The notes: a model not told the origin generated them from the letters alone. Counted from the first letter of the stretch, positions 9,348 to 17,349 are shown. The stretch is DNA of 64,000 nt from Paraburkholderia saeva (GCF_907164555.1 NZ_CAJQZC010000015.1:1-64000), one strand, 5' to 3'. A program made the numbers and translations.

Positions 9348-10550
9348 TCAGACGCGTGCGGCTGCAACCGACCACGCACTGCGCCAGCGGCGCTTCACGT
9401 TGCTCATGCCGGCCCAGCCGAGCGCGGCGAGGGCGGCAAAGAGCCAGAGACCCATCGAATAGTCGCCTGTGGCCTGCTTGATCGAGCCCAGGCTCGCCGC
9501 AAGCGCAAAGCCGCCGACACCGCCCGCCATGCCGATCAGGCCGGTCATCACGCCGATATCTTTCGCGAAGCGCTGCGGTACGAGCTGGAACACGGCGCCG
9601 TTGCCTGCACCGAGACACAGCATCGCAGCGATGAAGAGCGGCAGGGTGACGAACGGACCGCCTGCGCCGAAACCCGCGAGACCGATCAGCACCGCGACGG
9701 CCGCGAATACGCTGAGGAGCGAACGCGTGCCACCGACGCGATCGGCCATCAATCCGCCGAACGGACGCATCACCGAGCCTGCGAACACGCACGCAGCCGT
9801 GGCCCAGCCGGCCAGTTTCGGATCGAAACCGAACTGGTCGTGGAAGTAGCCGGGCAGCGCGCTGGCGAAGCCTGAGAAGCCGCCGAACGTCAGCGCGTAA
9901 AAGAACATGAACCACCACGCGTCGCGATTCGCGAGCATGCGGGCGTAGTCACGCAGATGCTTGTGGGTGACGACGCCCGGCGCGTCCTTCGCGCTCACCG
10001 TATAGAACAGCAGCACGGCGACGAGCGGAATGCACGCAATGCCGAACACGTTCTGCCAGCCGAACGCGACGGCCAGCACCGGTGCGAACAACGCGGCAAG
10101 CACCGTGCCGGAATTTCCCGCACCGGCGATGCCCATTGCAGTGCCTTGCTGATGCGGCGGATACCAGCGCGAGGCGAGCGGCAAGGCCACCGCGAACGAC
10201 GCACCCGCGACACCCAGCGATGCGCCGAACAGCAGCACCTGGCCCATCGAATGCACACCGGTGCGCCATGCGACGAGCAGACTTGCGATCACGAGCACCT
10301 GACCGATCAGGCCCGCACGCTTCGCGCCGATGCGATCGGCGAGCATGCCCATGAACACACGCAGGATCGCGCCGGCCAGAATCGGGGTGGCGACCATCAA
10401 ACCGCGTTGCTGGGTCGTGAGCGACAAGGTGTGGGCAATCTGGATCTGCAGCGGTCCGAGGAGATACCAGACCATGAAGCTCAGATCGAAATAGAGGAAT
10501 GCGGAAAACAGCGTGGGGGTGTGGCCGTTACGCCAGAAGCTGCGGTCCAT
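9348..10550 (-). CDS. NarK/NasA-type MFS nitrate/nitrite transporter
   Basis: The 400-residue protein has about twelve membrane helices and belongs to the nitrate/nitrite porter branch of the MFS. It starts MDRSFWRNGHTPTLFSAFLY, the usual opening for these porters. The nitrate-signature glycine-rich segments are recognisable (MGIAGAGNSGTVLAALFAPV and GAGNGAVFQLVPQRF). Role: nitrate uptake for the downstream reductases. It is the first gene of the operon, so the leader RNA and sigma-54 promoter sit in front of it. The reading frame is open further upstream, but ATG 10550 matches the family N-terminus and leaves room for the leader. Confidence 0.9.
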   Translation of the reverse strand: MDRSFWRNGHTPTLFSAFLYFDLSFMVWYLLGPLQIQIAHTLSLTTQQRGLMVATPILAGAILRVFMGMLADRIGAKRAGLIGQVLVIASLLVAWRTGVHSMGQVLLFGASLGVAGASFAVALPLASRWYPPHQQGTAMGIAGAGNSGTVLAALFAPVLAVAFGWQNVFGIACIPLVAVLLFYTVSAKDAPGVVTHKHLRDYARMLANRDAWWFMFFYALTFGGFSGFASALPGYFHDQFGFDPKLAGWATAACVFAGSVMRPFGGLMADRVGGTRSLLSVFAAVAVLIGLAGFGAGGPFVTLPLFIAAMLCLGAGNGAVFQLVPQRFAKDIGVMTGLIGMAGGVGGFALAASLGSIKQATGDYSMGLWLFAALAALGWAGMSNVKRRWRSAWSVAAARV

Positions 10551-10712
10551 GATAGTTCCGTCGTCGGATCGTATCCGGATGAAGTGCCGGATACGACAAA
10601 CGTCGAACGCCATTGCCCGACCGATGTACGGCACGGTGTGCCGTTTCGCTGCGTGGTCCGCGCGCTGCGCGCGGTGTCCAGTTTCTGCGTCCCTGCGCCG
10701 TTGCAAGGGAGC
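10551..10712 (-). ncRNA. Nitrate operon leader RNA with three hairpins (candidate NasT target)
   Basis: About 160 nt lie between the predicted sigma-54 start site and the transporter start codon. On the minus strand they hold three strong perfect hairpins: 10658-10674 (7 bp GC stem), 10628-10644 (ACGGCAC/GTGCCGT, 3-nt loop) and 10569-10596 (10 bp stem TCGTATCCGG/CCGGATACGA, 8-nt loop). NasT is encoded in the same operon and acts on such leaders in other proteobacteria. No classic U-tract follows any stem, and I could not identify the paired hexaloops with confidence. The target assignment is therefore inference. Confidence 0.5.
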
Positions 10713-10723
10713 GATAGCTATTT

Positions 10724-10739
10724 AGCAACAGCCATGCCA
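10724..10739 (-). promoter_or_regulatory. Sigma-54 (RpoN) promoter of the nitrate operon
   Basis: The minus strand reads TGGCATGGCTGTTGCT. This fits the -24/-12 consensus TGGCAc-N5-TTGCw with correct spacing of the GG and GC doublets. It lies about 175 bases upstream of the transporter start, leaving space for the leader. Sigma-54 control fits a nitrogen assimilation operon. Confidence 0.8.
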
Positions 10740-10805
10740 TCTTGCCGCATCGGCGCAAAGCCTTGCTGGGCCTGGGTTTCGTGAAACCTGGGGCGAGCCG
10801 TGTGG

Positions 10806-10852
10806 TGCACCGCAGCAGTGCGCCGGGTGCGTCGCCGCACAGAGTTAGCGCG
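10806..10852. promoter_or_regulatory. Two NtrC-like enhancer sites upstream of the nitrate operon
   Basis: NtrC sites follow GCAC-N7-GTGC. A perfect core is at 10807-10821 (GCAC, CGCAGCA, GTGC). A one-mismatch copy is at 10837-10851 (GCAC, AGAGTTA, GCGC). Their centres are 30 bp apart, close to three helical turns, and the nearer one is about 100 bp upstream of the predicted start site. This is the classical enhancer geometry for a sigma-54 promoter. Confidence 0.65.
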
Positions 10853-11054
10853 GACGGGCGCGTTCGTGGCGCGCGAAGGCGGCCACTCATCCTGGGCAGG
10901 TTCAGGCGGTGTTCGACTCCGCGACGCTTCGAAAAAGACGCTTCCAAGGCGGCCGCTGGCGGATCGCCTGGCGGATCATTCCGTCGCTAAAAAACGGGGA
11001 AAAGATCTTTATTTACAGATGTTTATAGGGGCCGTGGCGAATCTTCTGGCGAGT

Positions 11055-12335
11055 TTATGCGGAGGATTTTGGTCCAACGTTCCGCGTCATCGCCCGATCG
11101 TAACTGCGAGGAGAAAACACGAACGTCAGCGCGATCATCGCGGAGATGCTCACGGCGAGCATGATCCACGCAGCCGTGAAGGTCCCCGTCAGGTCGCGCA
11201 CGAAGCCCGCCAGCATGGGCGCCGCCGCTGCGACGACAAAACCCACGCCCTGCACAAAGGCGACGAGGCGGGCGGCAAGCCGATGATCGCCGGAGTGATC
11301 GAGTGTGGTGACGAGCGTCAGCGCGAATGTGCCGCCGAGGCCCGCGCCCGCAAGGGCGACCCACAGCAGGGGCGCCGCTTCAGGCCATGCGGTGAGCCCC
11401 ACGATACCCGCAAGCTGCGCGGAGAGGCCCGCGACAAGCCACGGCCTCCGGTCGCGGAACGACGCCGCGGCAAGCGGCAGCAAGAGCGCGGCCGAAGCCT
11501 GAAACACGGTCATGCTGGCGAGCAGCGAGCCACTCGTCGCGACATTGGCGCCGTGCTGCTGGTAGTACGCGGGCAACCATGCGACAAGGCTCGTATAGCC
11601 GCCGTTGACGAGTCCGAAGTGCAGTCCCAGCGCCCACGCGCGCCGGTTGCATACAAGACTGATGGCGGGCAGCGGCGCGTCATGACCGACGGCGGACAAC
11701 GCGTTTGCCGGGCGCTTCCGGTTCAGGCAAAGCCAGCAAACGAGCGCCACGAACGCCGGCAGCGCCCAGATGGCGAGCGCGGCTTGCCAGGAGCCGGCTA
11801 GCTCGGCGATCCACGGGCTGAGTCCTGCGCCGAACCCGCCGCCGCCCATGATCGACGCCGAGAACACGCCCATCGCCAGCGGCACACGCGCGCCGAAGCG
11901 CTGTTTGATCACGCCCGGCAGCAGCGCCTGGATCGACGCGACGCCGACTCCCGCGAGCGCCGCTGAGAACAGCAGCACGACGCCGGTTTCCGCCGACCAG
12001 CGCGCGGCGCACGCAAGTCCGATCGCGAGAAGACCCAGTGCAACACCGCGCGTTTCGCCGATTGTCCGCGTGAGTACGCCTGCGCCGAATGCGCCGATCC
12101 CCATGGCGACGACCGGCAGACTCGTCAAAAGCGATGCGCCGTAAAAGCTCAGGCCGGTCGCCTCGCGAATCGTCGCCATCAGCGGGCTGATCGAACTCAG
12201 AAGCGGCCGCAGATTGACGCCGACAACCACGATCGCGCACAACCACACGGCGTCACGCCAGATTAGTGCCCGCGCGGCCGGAGCGGGACGGAGCGTATCT
12301 GCACATGGGCGGGCGGTGGAAGGCGATTGACTCAT
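11055..12335 (-). CDS. CynX/NimT-family MFS transporter
   Basis: The 426-residue membrane protein has about twelve helices and resembles the cyanate porter CynX family (IVVVGVNLRPLLSSISPLMA, then GLSFYGASLLTSLPVVAMGI). Family members import cyanate or export toxic small molecules such as nitroimidazoles, and no cyanase gene is next to it. The start at 12335 opens with a 25-residue hydrophilic tail before the first helix. It is divergent from a GntR regulator, and the 196-base gap holds three copies of a GGTTAACC palindrome. The regulator probably controls it. The substrate is unknown. Confidence 0.8.
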   Translation of the reverse strand: MSQSPSTARPCADTLRPAPAARALIWRDAVWLCAIVVVGVNLRPLLSSISPLMATIREATGLSFYGASLLTSLPVVAMGIGAFGAGVLTRTIGETRGVALGLLAIGLACAARWSAETGVVLLFSAALAGVGVASIQALLPGVIKQRFGARVPLAMGVFSASIMGGGGFGAGLSPWIAELAGSWQAALAIWALPAFVALVCWLCLNRKRPANALSAVGHDAPLPAISLVCNRRAWALGLHFGLVNGGYTSLVAWLPAYYQQHGANVATSGSLLASMTVFQASAALLLPLAAASFRDRRPWLVAGLSAQLAGIVGLTAWPEAAPLLWVALAGAGLGGTFALTLVTTLDHSGDHRLAARLVAFVQGVGFVVAAAAPMLAGFVRDLTGTFTAAWIMLAVSISAMIALTFVFSPRSYDRAMTRNVGPKSSA

Positions 12336-12414
12336 GGGACCATTGTCGGGAGGAGTGAAAACGGGGATGCATGACCTGCATAAGGGTCTCCCGCAGCACG
12401 CATCGGCATATTTC

Positions 12415-12459
12415 GGTTAACCATTATGGTTAACCATTTTACCGTAATATGGTTAACCA
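12415..12459. repeat. Three GGTTAACC palindromes, candidate GntR operators
   Basis: The nine-base unit GGTTAACCA occurs at 12415-12423, 12428-12436 and 12451-12459. The second and third copies extend to the perfect 10-bp palindrome TGGTTAACCA. The GT..AC core fits the general GntR operator pattern. The cluster lies between the CynX-like gene and the GntR regulator gene, about 75-115 bases from each start. Confidence 0.65.
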
Positions 12460-12531
12460 GAAATCTATACCTGGTATTTCCGGTGCAAGGCATGCAGCAG
12501 TAGATGGCCGGCGGGCGCACCTGTCGCTACA

Positions 12532-13314
12532 ATGCCGCCAGACTCCGTCATGCCTGCCGCCATTCGCCCGCTTATGACCACACGCGCCCGCCGTTTGCCT
12601 TCGACCGCCGAAACGGCATCACCTGCTGCAGTTGACGCGCCCACGTCGATCAGTATCGAAGAACGCATTTATGCGTCGATCACCGCTGCGTTGCTGCAGG
12701 GCAAACTGCGTCCGGGCACGCAGCTCGTCGAGCGCGATCTCGCGGCGGCGTTTGGCTGCACGCGTGGCGCATTGCGCAAAGTGCTGGCGCGGCTGGGGTT
12801 CGAAGGGAAGCTCGTGCTTGAAGCGCATCGCGGCGCGTTCGTGCCGGCGCCTTCGGAAGAGGACATCCGGCAGGTGTATCGCGCGCGGCAGATCGTGGAG
12901 GCGGGCGTGGTCGCCTCGTTATGCGGGGCTTTGTCGGTGCAGCAGAAGCGGCGTCTCACCGCACATGTGCGTCAGGAAGAGAAGGCGCAGCATGCGGGCC
13001 GCGTCGAAGAAACGGTGCGCCTCGCCGGGCAGTTTCACGTTCTGTTGACGGAACTGGCGGGCGGCACGGAATTGCTGGGTCTGGTGATGCAACTGGTCGG
13101 AAAGACCGAGTTGTACAAGGCGTTGTACGATCCATCGAAAGGATCGACCTGTTCCGCCGATGAGCACGCGCAGATTATCGCGGCAATCGATGCAGGCAAA
13201 CTGCGCGTTGCACTGGATGCGATGCGCGTTCACCTCGAAGAGCTCGAGGCGCGTGTCGTTGCGCAGGTCCGCCTGCAATCTGGCAGCAATCCTGTCGCGC
13301 TGTTCAGCGAATAA
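12532..13314 (+). CDS. GntR-family transcriptional regulator, FCD type
   Basis: The 260-residue regulator has a winged helix-turn-helix at about 40-105 (SIEERIYASITAALLQGKLR, then LVERDLAAAFGCTRGALRKV) and a helical FCD ligand domain at about 110-240. The FCD metal-site pattern can be followed in RQIVEAGVVASLC, FHVLLTEL and DEHAQIIAAIDAG. Start choice is uncertain: in-frame ATGs occur at 12532, 12550 and 12574, and none has a good ribosome site. The protein probably represses or activates the divergent CynX-like gene through the GGTTAACC sites and may regulate itself. The effector is not evident. Confidence 0.85.
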   Translation: MPPDSVMPAAIRPLMTTRARRLPSTAETASPAAVDAPTSISIEERIYASITAALLQGKLRPGTQLVERDLAAAFGCTRGALRKVLARLGFEGKLVLEAHRGAFVPAPSEEDIRQVYRARQIVEAGVVASLCGALSVQQKRRLTAHVRQEEKAQHAGRVEETVRLAGQFHVLLTELAGGTELLGLVMQLVGKTELYKALYDPSKGSTCSADEHAQIIAAIDAGKLRVALDAMRVHLEELEARVVAQVRLQSGSNPVALFSE

Positions 13315-13352
13315 CGGATGCACCCGACGGACCCACGAACGATAAGTGCAGC

Positions 13353-13385
13353 AGCGGCTACCCCAACGACTTGCGTGGGGCCGCT
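13353..13385. terminator. Hairpin between convergent genes, possible terminator
   Basis: AGCGG (13353-13357) pairs with CCGCT (13381-13385), and CCCCA (13361-13365) pairs with TGGGG (13376-13380) across a 10-nt loop. The hairpin sits between the convergent GntR and infA genes. Neither side has a T-run, so it is only a weak terminator candidate. Confidence 0.35.
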
Positions 13386-13394
13386 ACGGCCGGC

Positions 13395-13670
13395 CTAGCG
13401 CCGACGGAATTGCGAGCTGCGGGCGCCGCCACCACCACCGCCGGCACGTTCGTCCTTGTGGCGGAAGTTGATACGGCCCTTCGTCAGGTCATAGACCGAC
13501 AGTTCCAGCGTCACGCGGTCGCCCGCGAGAATACGGATGTGATTCTTGCGCATGCGTCCGGACGCATATGCGCCTACCACGACGCCATTGTCGAGCGTCA
13601 CGCGGTAACGGCTATCCGGAAGTACTTCGTCGACGATACCGTCCAGTTCAAGCAGTTCTTCTTTCGCCAT
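13395..13670 (-). CDS. infA: Translation initiation factor IF-1 (second copy type)
   Basis: This is a 91-residue S1/OB-fold protein that starts MAKEELLELDGIVDEVLPDS and continues with the IF-1 signature YASGRMRKNHIRILAGDRV. IF-1 binds the ribosomal A site during initiation. The canonical protein is about 72 residues. This one adds a tail of six consecutive glycines and arginines (ERAGGGGGGARSSQFRRR), as in the second, stand-alone IF-1 gene of many Burkholderia. It is not in a ribosomal-protein operon, which also suggests an extra copy. AGGAG lies directly upstream of the start. Confidence 0.93.
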   Translation of the reverse strand: MAKEELLELDGIVDEVLPDSRYRVTLDNGVVVGAYASGRMRKNHIRILAGDRVTLELSVYDLTKGRINFRHKDERAGGGGGGARSSQFRRR

Positions 13671-13783
13671 GCATAGCTCCTGGTCAATGAGTTTGGGCCG
13701 CTTCGACCGGATGCCGGCGAAGCGTGTGATGCGGTAAAAGGCAGCGCCGTGGCGCGCCCGTCAATCAATGCAAACGGTGCCGC

Positions 13784-14065
13784 TCAAAGATCGGCGACCG
13801 TCTGGCCGTCCACGCGGCCGTCGATCAGCTGCTCGGCGTGCGCCATGCACGCGAGACGCGCCTTGCCCGTGCCTTCGAACGGCCACAGATGCGGCAGCCG
13901 GAACACGCGGCCATCGGCCGACGGGTTCGCGCCAACACGGCAGATGCGCACCGACGCTTCGTAGCCGGCGTCGGGGTTGCGTCGCGTCTGCTCGTCGGAA
14001 TGACGACGCGGATACACGAGCGGGTGAATTTCAAAGCCTTTGTAGGTTCTGACAGCTTGAGTCAT
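13784..14065 (-). CDS. Conserved hypothetical protein, 93 aa
   Basis: The protein starts MTQAVRTYKGFEIHPLVYPR. It is soluble, has no signal peptide or membrane segment, and contains two cysteines. Codon use matches the neighbours, and the reading looks like a real protein (ASVRICRVGANPSADGRVFR, then ARLACMAHAEQLIDGRVDGQ). AGGA lies about 12 bases before the ATG. I cannot name a family with certainty. No neighbour suggests a role. Confidence 0.6.
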   Translation of the reverse strand: MTQAVRTYKGFEIHPLVYPRRHSDEQTRRNPDAGYEASVRICRVGANPSADGRVFRLPHLWPFEGTGKARLACMAHAEQLIDGRVDGQTVADL

Positions 14066-14602
14066 AAAACACTATGTCCTGTAATACGTGGCCAGCATGT
14101 CCCGCGCGTGACGCACGGTAACGACTGGCCTGGCGGTGCAGCCTGACGGCGCGCCGCACGAAAAAAGAATCGCGCCAGCCCGCTTCAACGAGACTTGCGC
14201 TCAGCCGCGCCGATTCGCGGATTCGATGGAGAAGAAACACGCCGATGCCGCGTGGGCACTGGGCGCATGAAAAAGCACGACTCGCGACAGCGAATGCGCC
14301 ATAAGCGCGACAAGCGCATTGCCGGAGTGACGGGATCGCCGACGGGCGGCGGTCGAACTGTCGGGGGTATTGCGGAGACGCCGGTTGGTGCCGATCGATA
14401 CTGCCAGTACCACAAATTCGAAGTACAGCTATTTCAATATGATGCACTAAATGCGCCACCTTGGATAGCAAAAAGTTTCCCACACCGGCGGGTTGCGGCG
14501 TAAAGACGTTCTACAGCGCGCCTTCGGGCGGCGATCCGGCGCGGACGCCGTCAACGTCCACGTGCGCCGCCCGCGGGATCCTGTTTGCGCGGGAAACCCG
14601 CA
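14066..14602. other. 537-base gap, no convincing gene
   Basis: Short open frames exist on both strands but have arginine/serine-rich shadow compositions and no ribosome sites. The AT-richer part at about 14410-14480 could hold the promoter of the downstream minus-strand gene. I see no repeat or RNA gene. Confidence 0.4.
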
Positions 14603-14821
14603 TCAGTTCATTTTTTCCGGTTCGCGTTTTTTCAGCTCGCGCGAAGCGGCGAGAGGGATGCGCGCGTCGTCCCACGCGGCAAGCCATTCGACTTCTTTCG
14701 CCGTGAATATCTGTCCGTGATTGCGCAACGCGTACTGCAGCGAATCGATGATGTGGTTCTTGATGATTTCGGGTGTGCCGGTGTCGTCGAGCACGGCGCG
14801 GAACGCTTCCAGCGTGGCCAT
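14603..14821 (-). CDS. Small hypothetical protein, 72 aa
   Basis: The 72-residue protein begins MATLEAFRAVLDDTGTPEII and continues with helical segments (KNHIIDSLQYALRNHGQIFT, then KEVEWLAAWDDARIPLAASR), ending in a charged tail. ATG 14821 is chosen because AGGAGCGACACG lies just upstream. The longer open frame above it has poor composition. It has no cysteines and no membrane segment, so it is probably a small soluble helical protein. The family is not recognised. Confidence 0.6.
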   Translation of the reverse strand: MATLEAFRAVLDDTGTPEIIKNHIIDSLQYALRNHGQIFTAKEVEWLAAWDDARIPLAASRELKKREPEKMN

Positions 14822-14978
14822 CGTGTCGCTCCTGAAAAACGATCGCCATTTATCGCACGCCATTAGTGTGCCGCCAACCGGACAAAAATCCGTGGATGTC
14901 CGCAAAGGCACGCGGTGCGCGGCTGTCCGACAAACGGATGTGCCGGTTTTTCGCCGCAGGCCCTGTGTTACGGGCGTT

Positions 14979-16220
14979 TCAGTCAAACCGTTCCGGCCGG
15001 TACGGACGTGGATCGGTGAACGGCGCCTCGCCCGTCATCATTTCGGCGAGCAGGCGCCCCGTGACGGGGCCGAGCGTCAGGCCGTGGTGGTTATGTCCGA
15101 ACGCGAACCACAGCCCGCGATGGCGCGGCGCAGGGCCGATGACGGGCCGCATGTCAGGCGTGCAAGGACGCATGCCGAGCCACGGCGCCGCGTCGGTACG
15201 CGCGCCGAGGCCGAACACCGGCTTCGCGATGCGCTCCGCACGTTCGAGTTGCACACCTGTCGGCGGCGCGCCGCGTCGCGCGATTTCGACGCCCGTAGTG
15301 AGCCGCAGCCGGCCCTGCATCGGCGCGACCACATAGCCCTTTTCCGTGTCGACAACCGGCACCGACAGGATCTGCCGCGCCGGCTCGTAGTGCATGTGAT
15401 AGCCGCGCTTCGCGCGCAGCGGAATACGGTAGCCAAGCGGACCGAAGACCGTATCCGACCACGGGCCGAGCGCGACCACGACTTCCTTCGCGCTGATCCG
15501 GCCGGCTGCGGTCTGCACTGTCCAGGCGTCATCTTCAGTATGCAGCGAGGTGGCGTCGCCCGTGAGGATTGCGCCGCCGCCCGCCTCGAACAGGCGTGCG
15601 TAACCCTTCGTCAGCGCACCGGGGCTGCCGACGCTCTTCGGGTCCAGCCAGTGCAGCGCGCCCCGGAATCCTTCGGCAAGACCGGGCTCGCGCGCACGCA
15701 GTGCCGCGGCGTCGAGCGCCACGACACGCAGGCCGTTTTCACGCGCGGCGATTTCGGCGGCCGGCGCTTCGGTGTCGAACGCCGACTGCGTACGAAAGGC
15801 CTCGATCCAGCCACCGTCGTGAACGAGCGCGCCGAGGCCTGCCCGCGCGATCAGCGCATCGTGTTCCGTCACGCAGCGCTGGATGAGCGGCAGCATGTCG
15901 CGCGCGGCGCTGGCGAGCCGCGCCGGCGACGATTCCCACCAGAAACGCGCGAGCCACGACGCGTACGAAGGAATCGCCTTGTAGTCCCAGTAGAGATCGG
16001 TCGAATCGTTGCGCGCATAGCGCAGCAGCGTGCCGAGGTTTCGCGGAAAACCGTACGGCACGATCGACGAGCGCTCGATCAAACCCGCATTGCCGAAGCT
16101 CGTTTCTTCGCCGGGGCCGCGACGGTCGACCAGTGCGACGCGTTTGCCACGATCCTGCAGATGCAGCGCTGAAGAAACGCCGACAATGCCGGCTCCGAGA
16201 ACAATAACGTCGAAATCCAT
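14979..16220 (-). CDS. DadA-like FAD-dependent amino-acid oxidoreductase
   Basis: This DAO-family flavoenzyme of about 413 residues probably oxidises a D-amino acid or imino acid. The N-terminal FAD motif is MDFDVIVLGAGIVGVSSALH, and the second FAD contact is GAILTGDATSLHTEDDAWTV. The C-terminal family motif is PWLGMRPCTPDMRPVIGPAP. Starts at 16220, 16259 and 16328 are all in frame. I prefer 16220 because the FAD motif then begins at residue 3 and GGAG precedes the ATG, though closely. The gene lies downstream of the amino-acid binding protein on the same strand and near an ornithine cyclodeaminase homologue. Together they suggest catabolism of one amino acid or opine. Confidence 0.82.
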   Translation of the reverse strand: MDFDVIVLGAGIVGVSSALHLQDRGKRVALVDRRGPGEETSFGNAGLIERSSIVPYGFPRNLGTLLRYARNDSTDLYWDYKAIPSYASWLARFWWESSPARLASAARDMLPLIQRCVTEHDALIARAGLGALVHDGGWIEAFRTQSAFDTEAPAAEIAARENGLRVVALDAAALRAREPGLAEGFRGALHWLDPKSVGSPGALTKGYARLFEAGGGAILTGDATSLHTEDDAWTVQTAAGRISAKEVVVALGPWSDTVFGPLGYRIPLRAKRGYHMHYEPARQILSVPVVDTEKGYVVAPMQGRLRLTTGVEIARRGAPPTGVQLERAERIAKPVFGLGARTDAAPWLGMRPCTPDMRPVIGPAPRHRGLWFAFGHNHHGLTLGPVTGRLLAEMMTGEAPFTDPRPYRPERFD

Positions 16221-16364
16221 AGGCTCCGCGGGTGCGCCTGAACAGGGGGTAGAGGACATGGCGGCCGCGCCGTGTGCGTCGGCCGGCGCGATCATATGCC
16301 GCCAGTTCCGGCTTCGCGCCGCGCGCAACGCGGCTCGAAGCCGTCGACTCTAATCAGGACTGGC

Positions 16365-17141
16365 TTATTTCGCAATGATGTCGCGTTTGAAATATTTCTG
16401 CGAGAGGGCGCTCAGCGTGCCGTCCTTCTTCAGCGAATCGAGCGCGGCAACCACTTTCGATTTCAACGCCTGATCACCCTTGCGCAGACCCAGCCCCGTA
16501 CCTTCGCCAAGCGTTGCGGGGTCGCTCAGCGGCTCGCCGAGAATGGCGAAGTCGCGCGCTTCCGGTTTGCCGAGAAAGCCGTCCTGCACGGTCTGGGCTT
16601 CCTGCACGCCTGCGTCCAGCCGGCCCGCGACGAGGTCGGCGTAGACCTGGTCCTGATCCTGATACGACACGACGGAAACGCCCGCCGTCGCCCAGTGCTG
16701 TTTCAGGAAGTCTTCCTGGGACGATCCCTGCAGCACGCCCACCCGTTTGCCCTGCAGGCTCTTCACGTTGGGCAGCAGCTTCGAATCGCGCTTCGCGACC
16801 ATCACGATCGGCACGACATAGACCGGCGGCGTGAAATCGATGCTCTGCTTGCGCTTGCCGGTGATGTTCATGGCCGAATTGATCACGTCGAACTTGCGCG
16901 CCTGCAACGCGGGAATCAGGCCGTCAAACGAGTTTTCGACCCACACGCATTTCACGTTCATTTTCTTGCAGACGGCGTTGCCGACATCGATGTCGAAGCC
17001 CTGCAGTTCGCCCGACGGGCTTTTGCTCTCGAACGGGGGGTAGGCGGCCTCGACGCCGAAGCGCAGTGTGTCGGCGGCATGGGCAGTGTTCGCGAGACCG
17101 GCGAATGCGACTGCGAGGCAAAGAGAAAGCTTGAGTTTCAT
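16365..17141 (-). CDS. Periplasmic amino-acid binding protein of an ABC transporter
   Basis: The 258-residue protein has a clear signal peptide (MKLKLSLCLAVAFAGLANTA, cleaved after AHA) and the type-3 solute-binding fold (LRFGVEAAYPPFESKSPSGE, then LQGFDIDVGNAVCKKMNVKC). The family binds polar amino acids, typically lysine/arginine/ornithine, histidine or glutamine. No permease or ATPase gene is adjacent, so it is an orphan that must borrow a membrane complex. The gene is divergent from the ornithine cyclodeaminase homologue across a promoter with a TAGAC-N5-GTCTA site next to a TATATT -10-like element on its side. A dibasic ligand is plausible from context but not proven. Confidence 0.88.
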   Translation of the reverse strand: MKLKLSLCLAVAFAGLANTAHAADTLRFGVEAAYPPFESKSPSGELQGFDIDVGNAVCKKMNVKCVWVENSFDGLIPALQARKFDVINSAMNITGKRKQSIDFTPPVYVVPIVMVAKRDSKLLPNVKSLQGKRVGVLQGSSQEDFLKQHWATAGVSVVSYQDQDQVYADLVAGRLDAGVQEAQTVQDGFLGKPEARDFAILGEPLSDPATLGEGTGLGLRKGDQALKSKVVAALDSLKKDGTLSALSQKYFKRDIIAK

Positions 17142-17216
17142 GAACGGTTCCTGGGCGAAGGGTGGAACTGCGAGTCAGGGTAGAAACGTGAAAACGGTAA
17201 ACCTGTGGACGAAATA

Positions 17217-17294
17217 TAGACGGAAAGTCTATCGTGGACTATTAGGGATTCCATGGAATCGGGTTCGAATTGTCTATAGTAGACTCTATGTCTA
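17217..17294. promoter_or_regulatory. Twin TAGAC-N5-GTCTA operators, 63 bp apart
   Basis: Two perfect inverted repeats TAGAC-N5-GTCTA occupy 17217-17231 and 17280-17294. Their centres are 63 bp apart, six helical turns. A further overlapping repeat, GTCTA-TAG-TAGAC, is at 17272-17284. They fill the divergent promoter between the binding protein and cyclodeaminase genes, so DNA looping by one regulator is possible. The YheO-type protein encoded at 18418 is the nearest candidate. Confidence 0.7.
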
Positions 17295-17298
17295 CAAT
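17270..17298 (+). promoter_or_regulatory. Sigma-70 promoter of the cyclodeaminase gene
   Basis: A TTGTCT -35 box (17270-17275) and a TACAAT -10 box (17293-17298) are separated by 17 bases. The right-hand TAGAC-N5-GTCTA operator lies between the two boxes and touches the -10, so a bound protein would block polymerase. Confidence 0.65.
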
Positions 17299-17349
17299 TT
17301 GAAATGCGCAACCCGCTCTTGGCGGGCACCCCGATCTGGAGATATACGT

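Noticed and set aside
14195..14503. Several overlapping 70-150 codon frames in the 14.1-14.6 kb gap
   Set aside because: They overlap each other in several frames, lack ribosome sites and have serine/arginine-rich composition.
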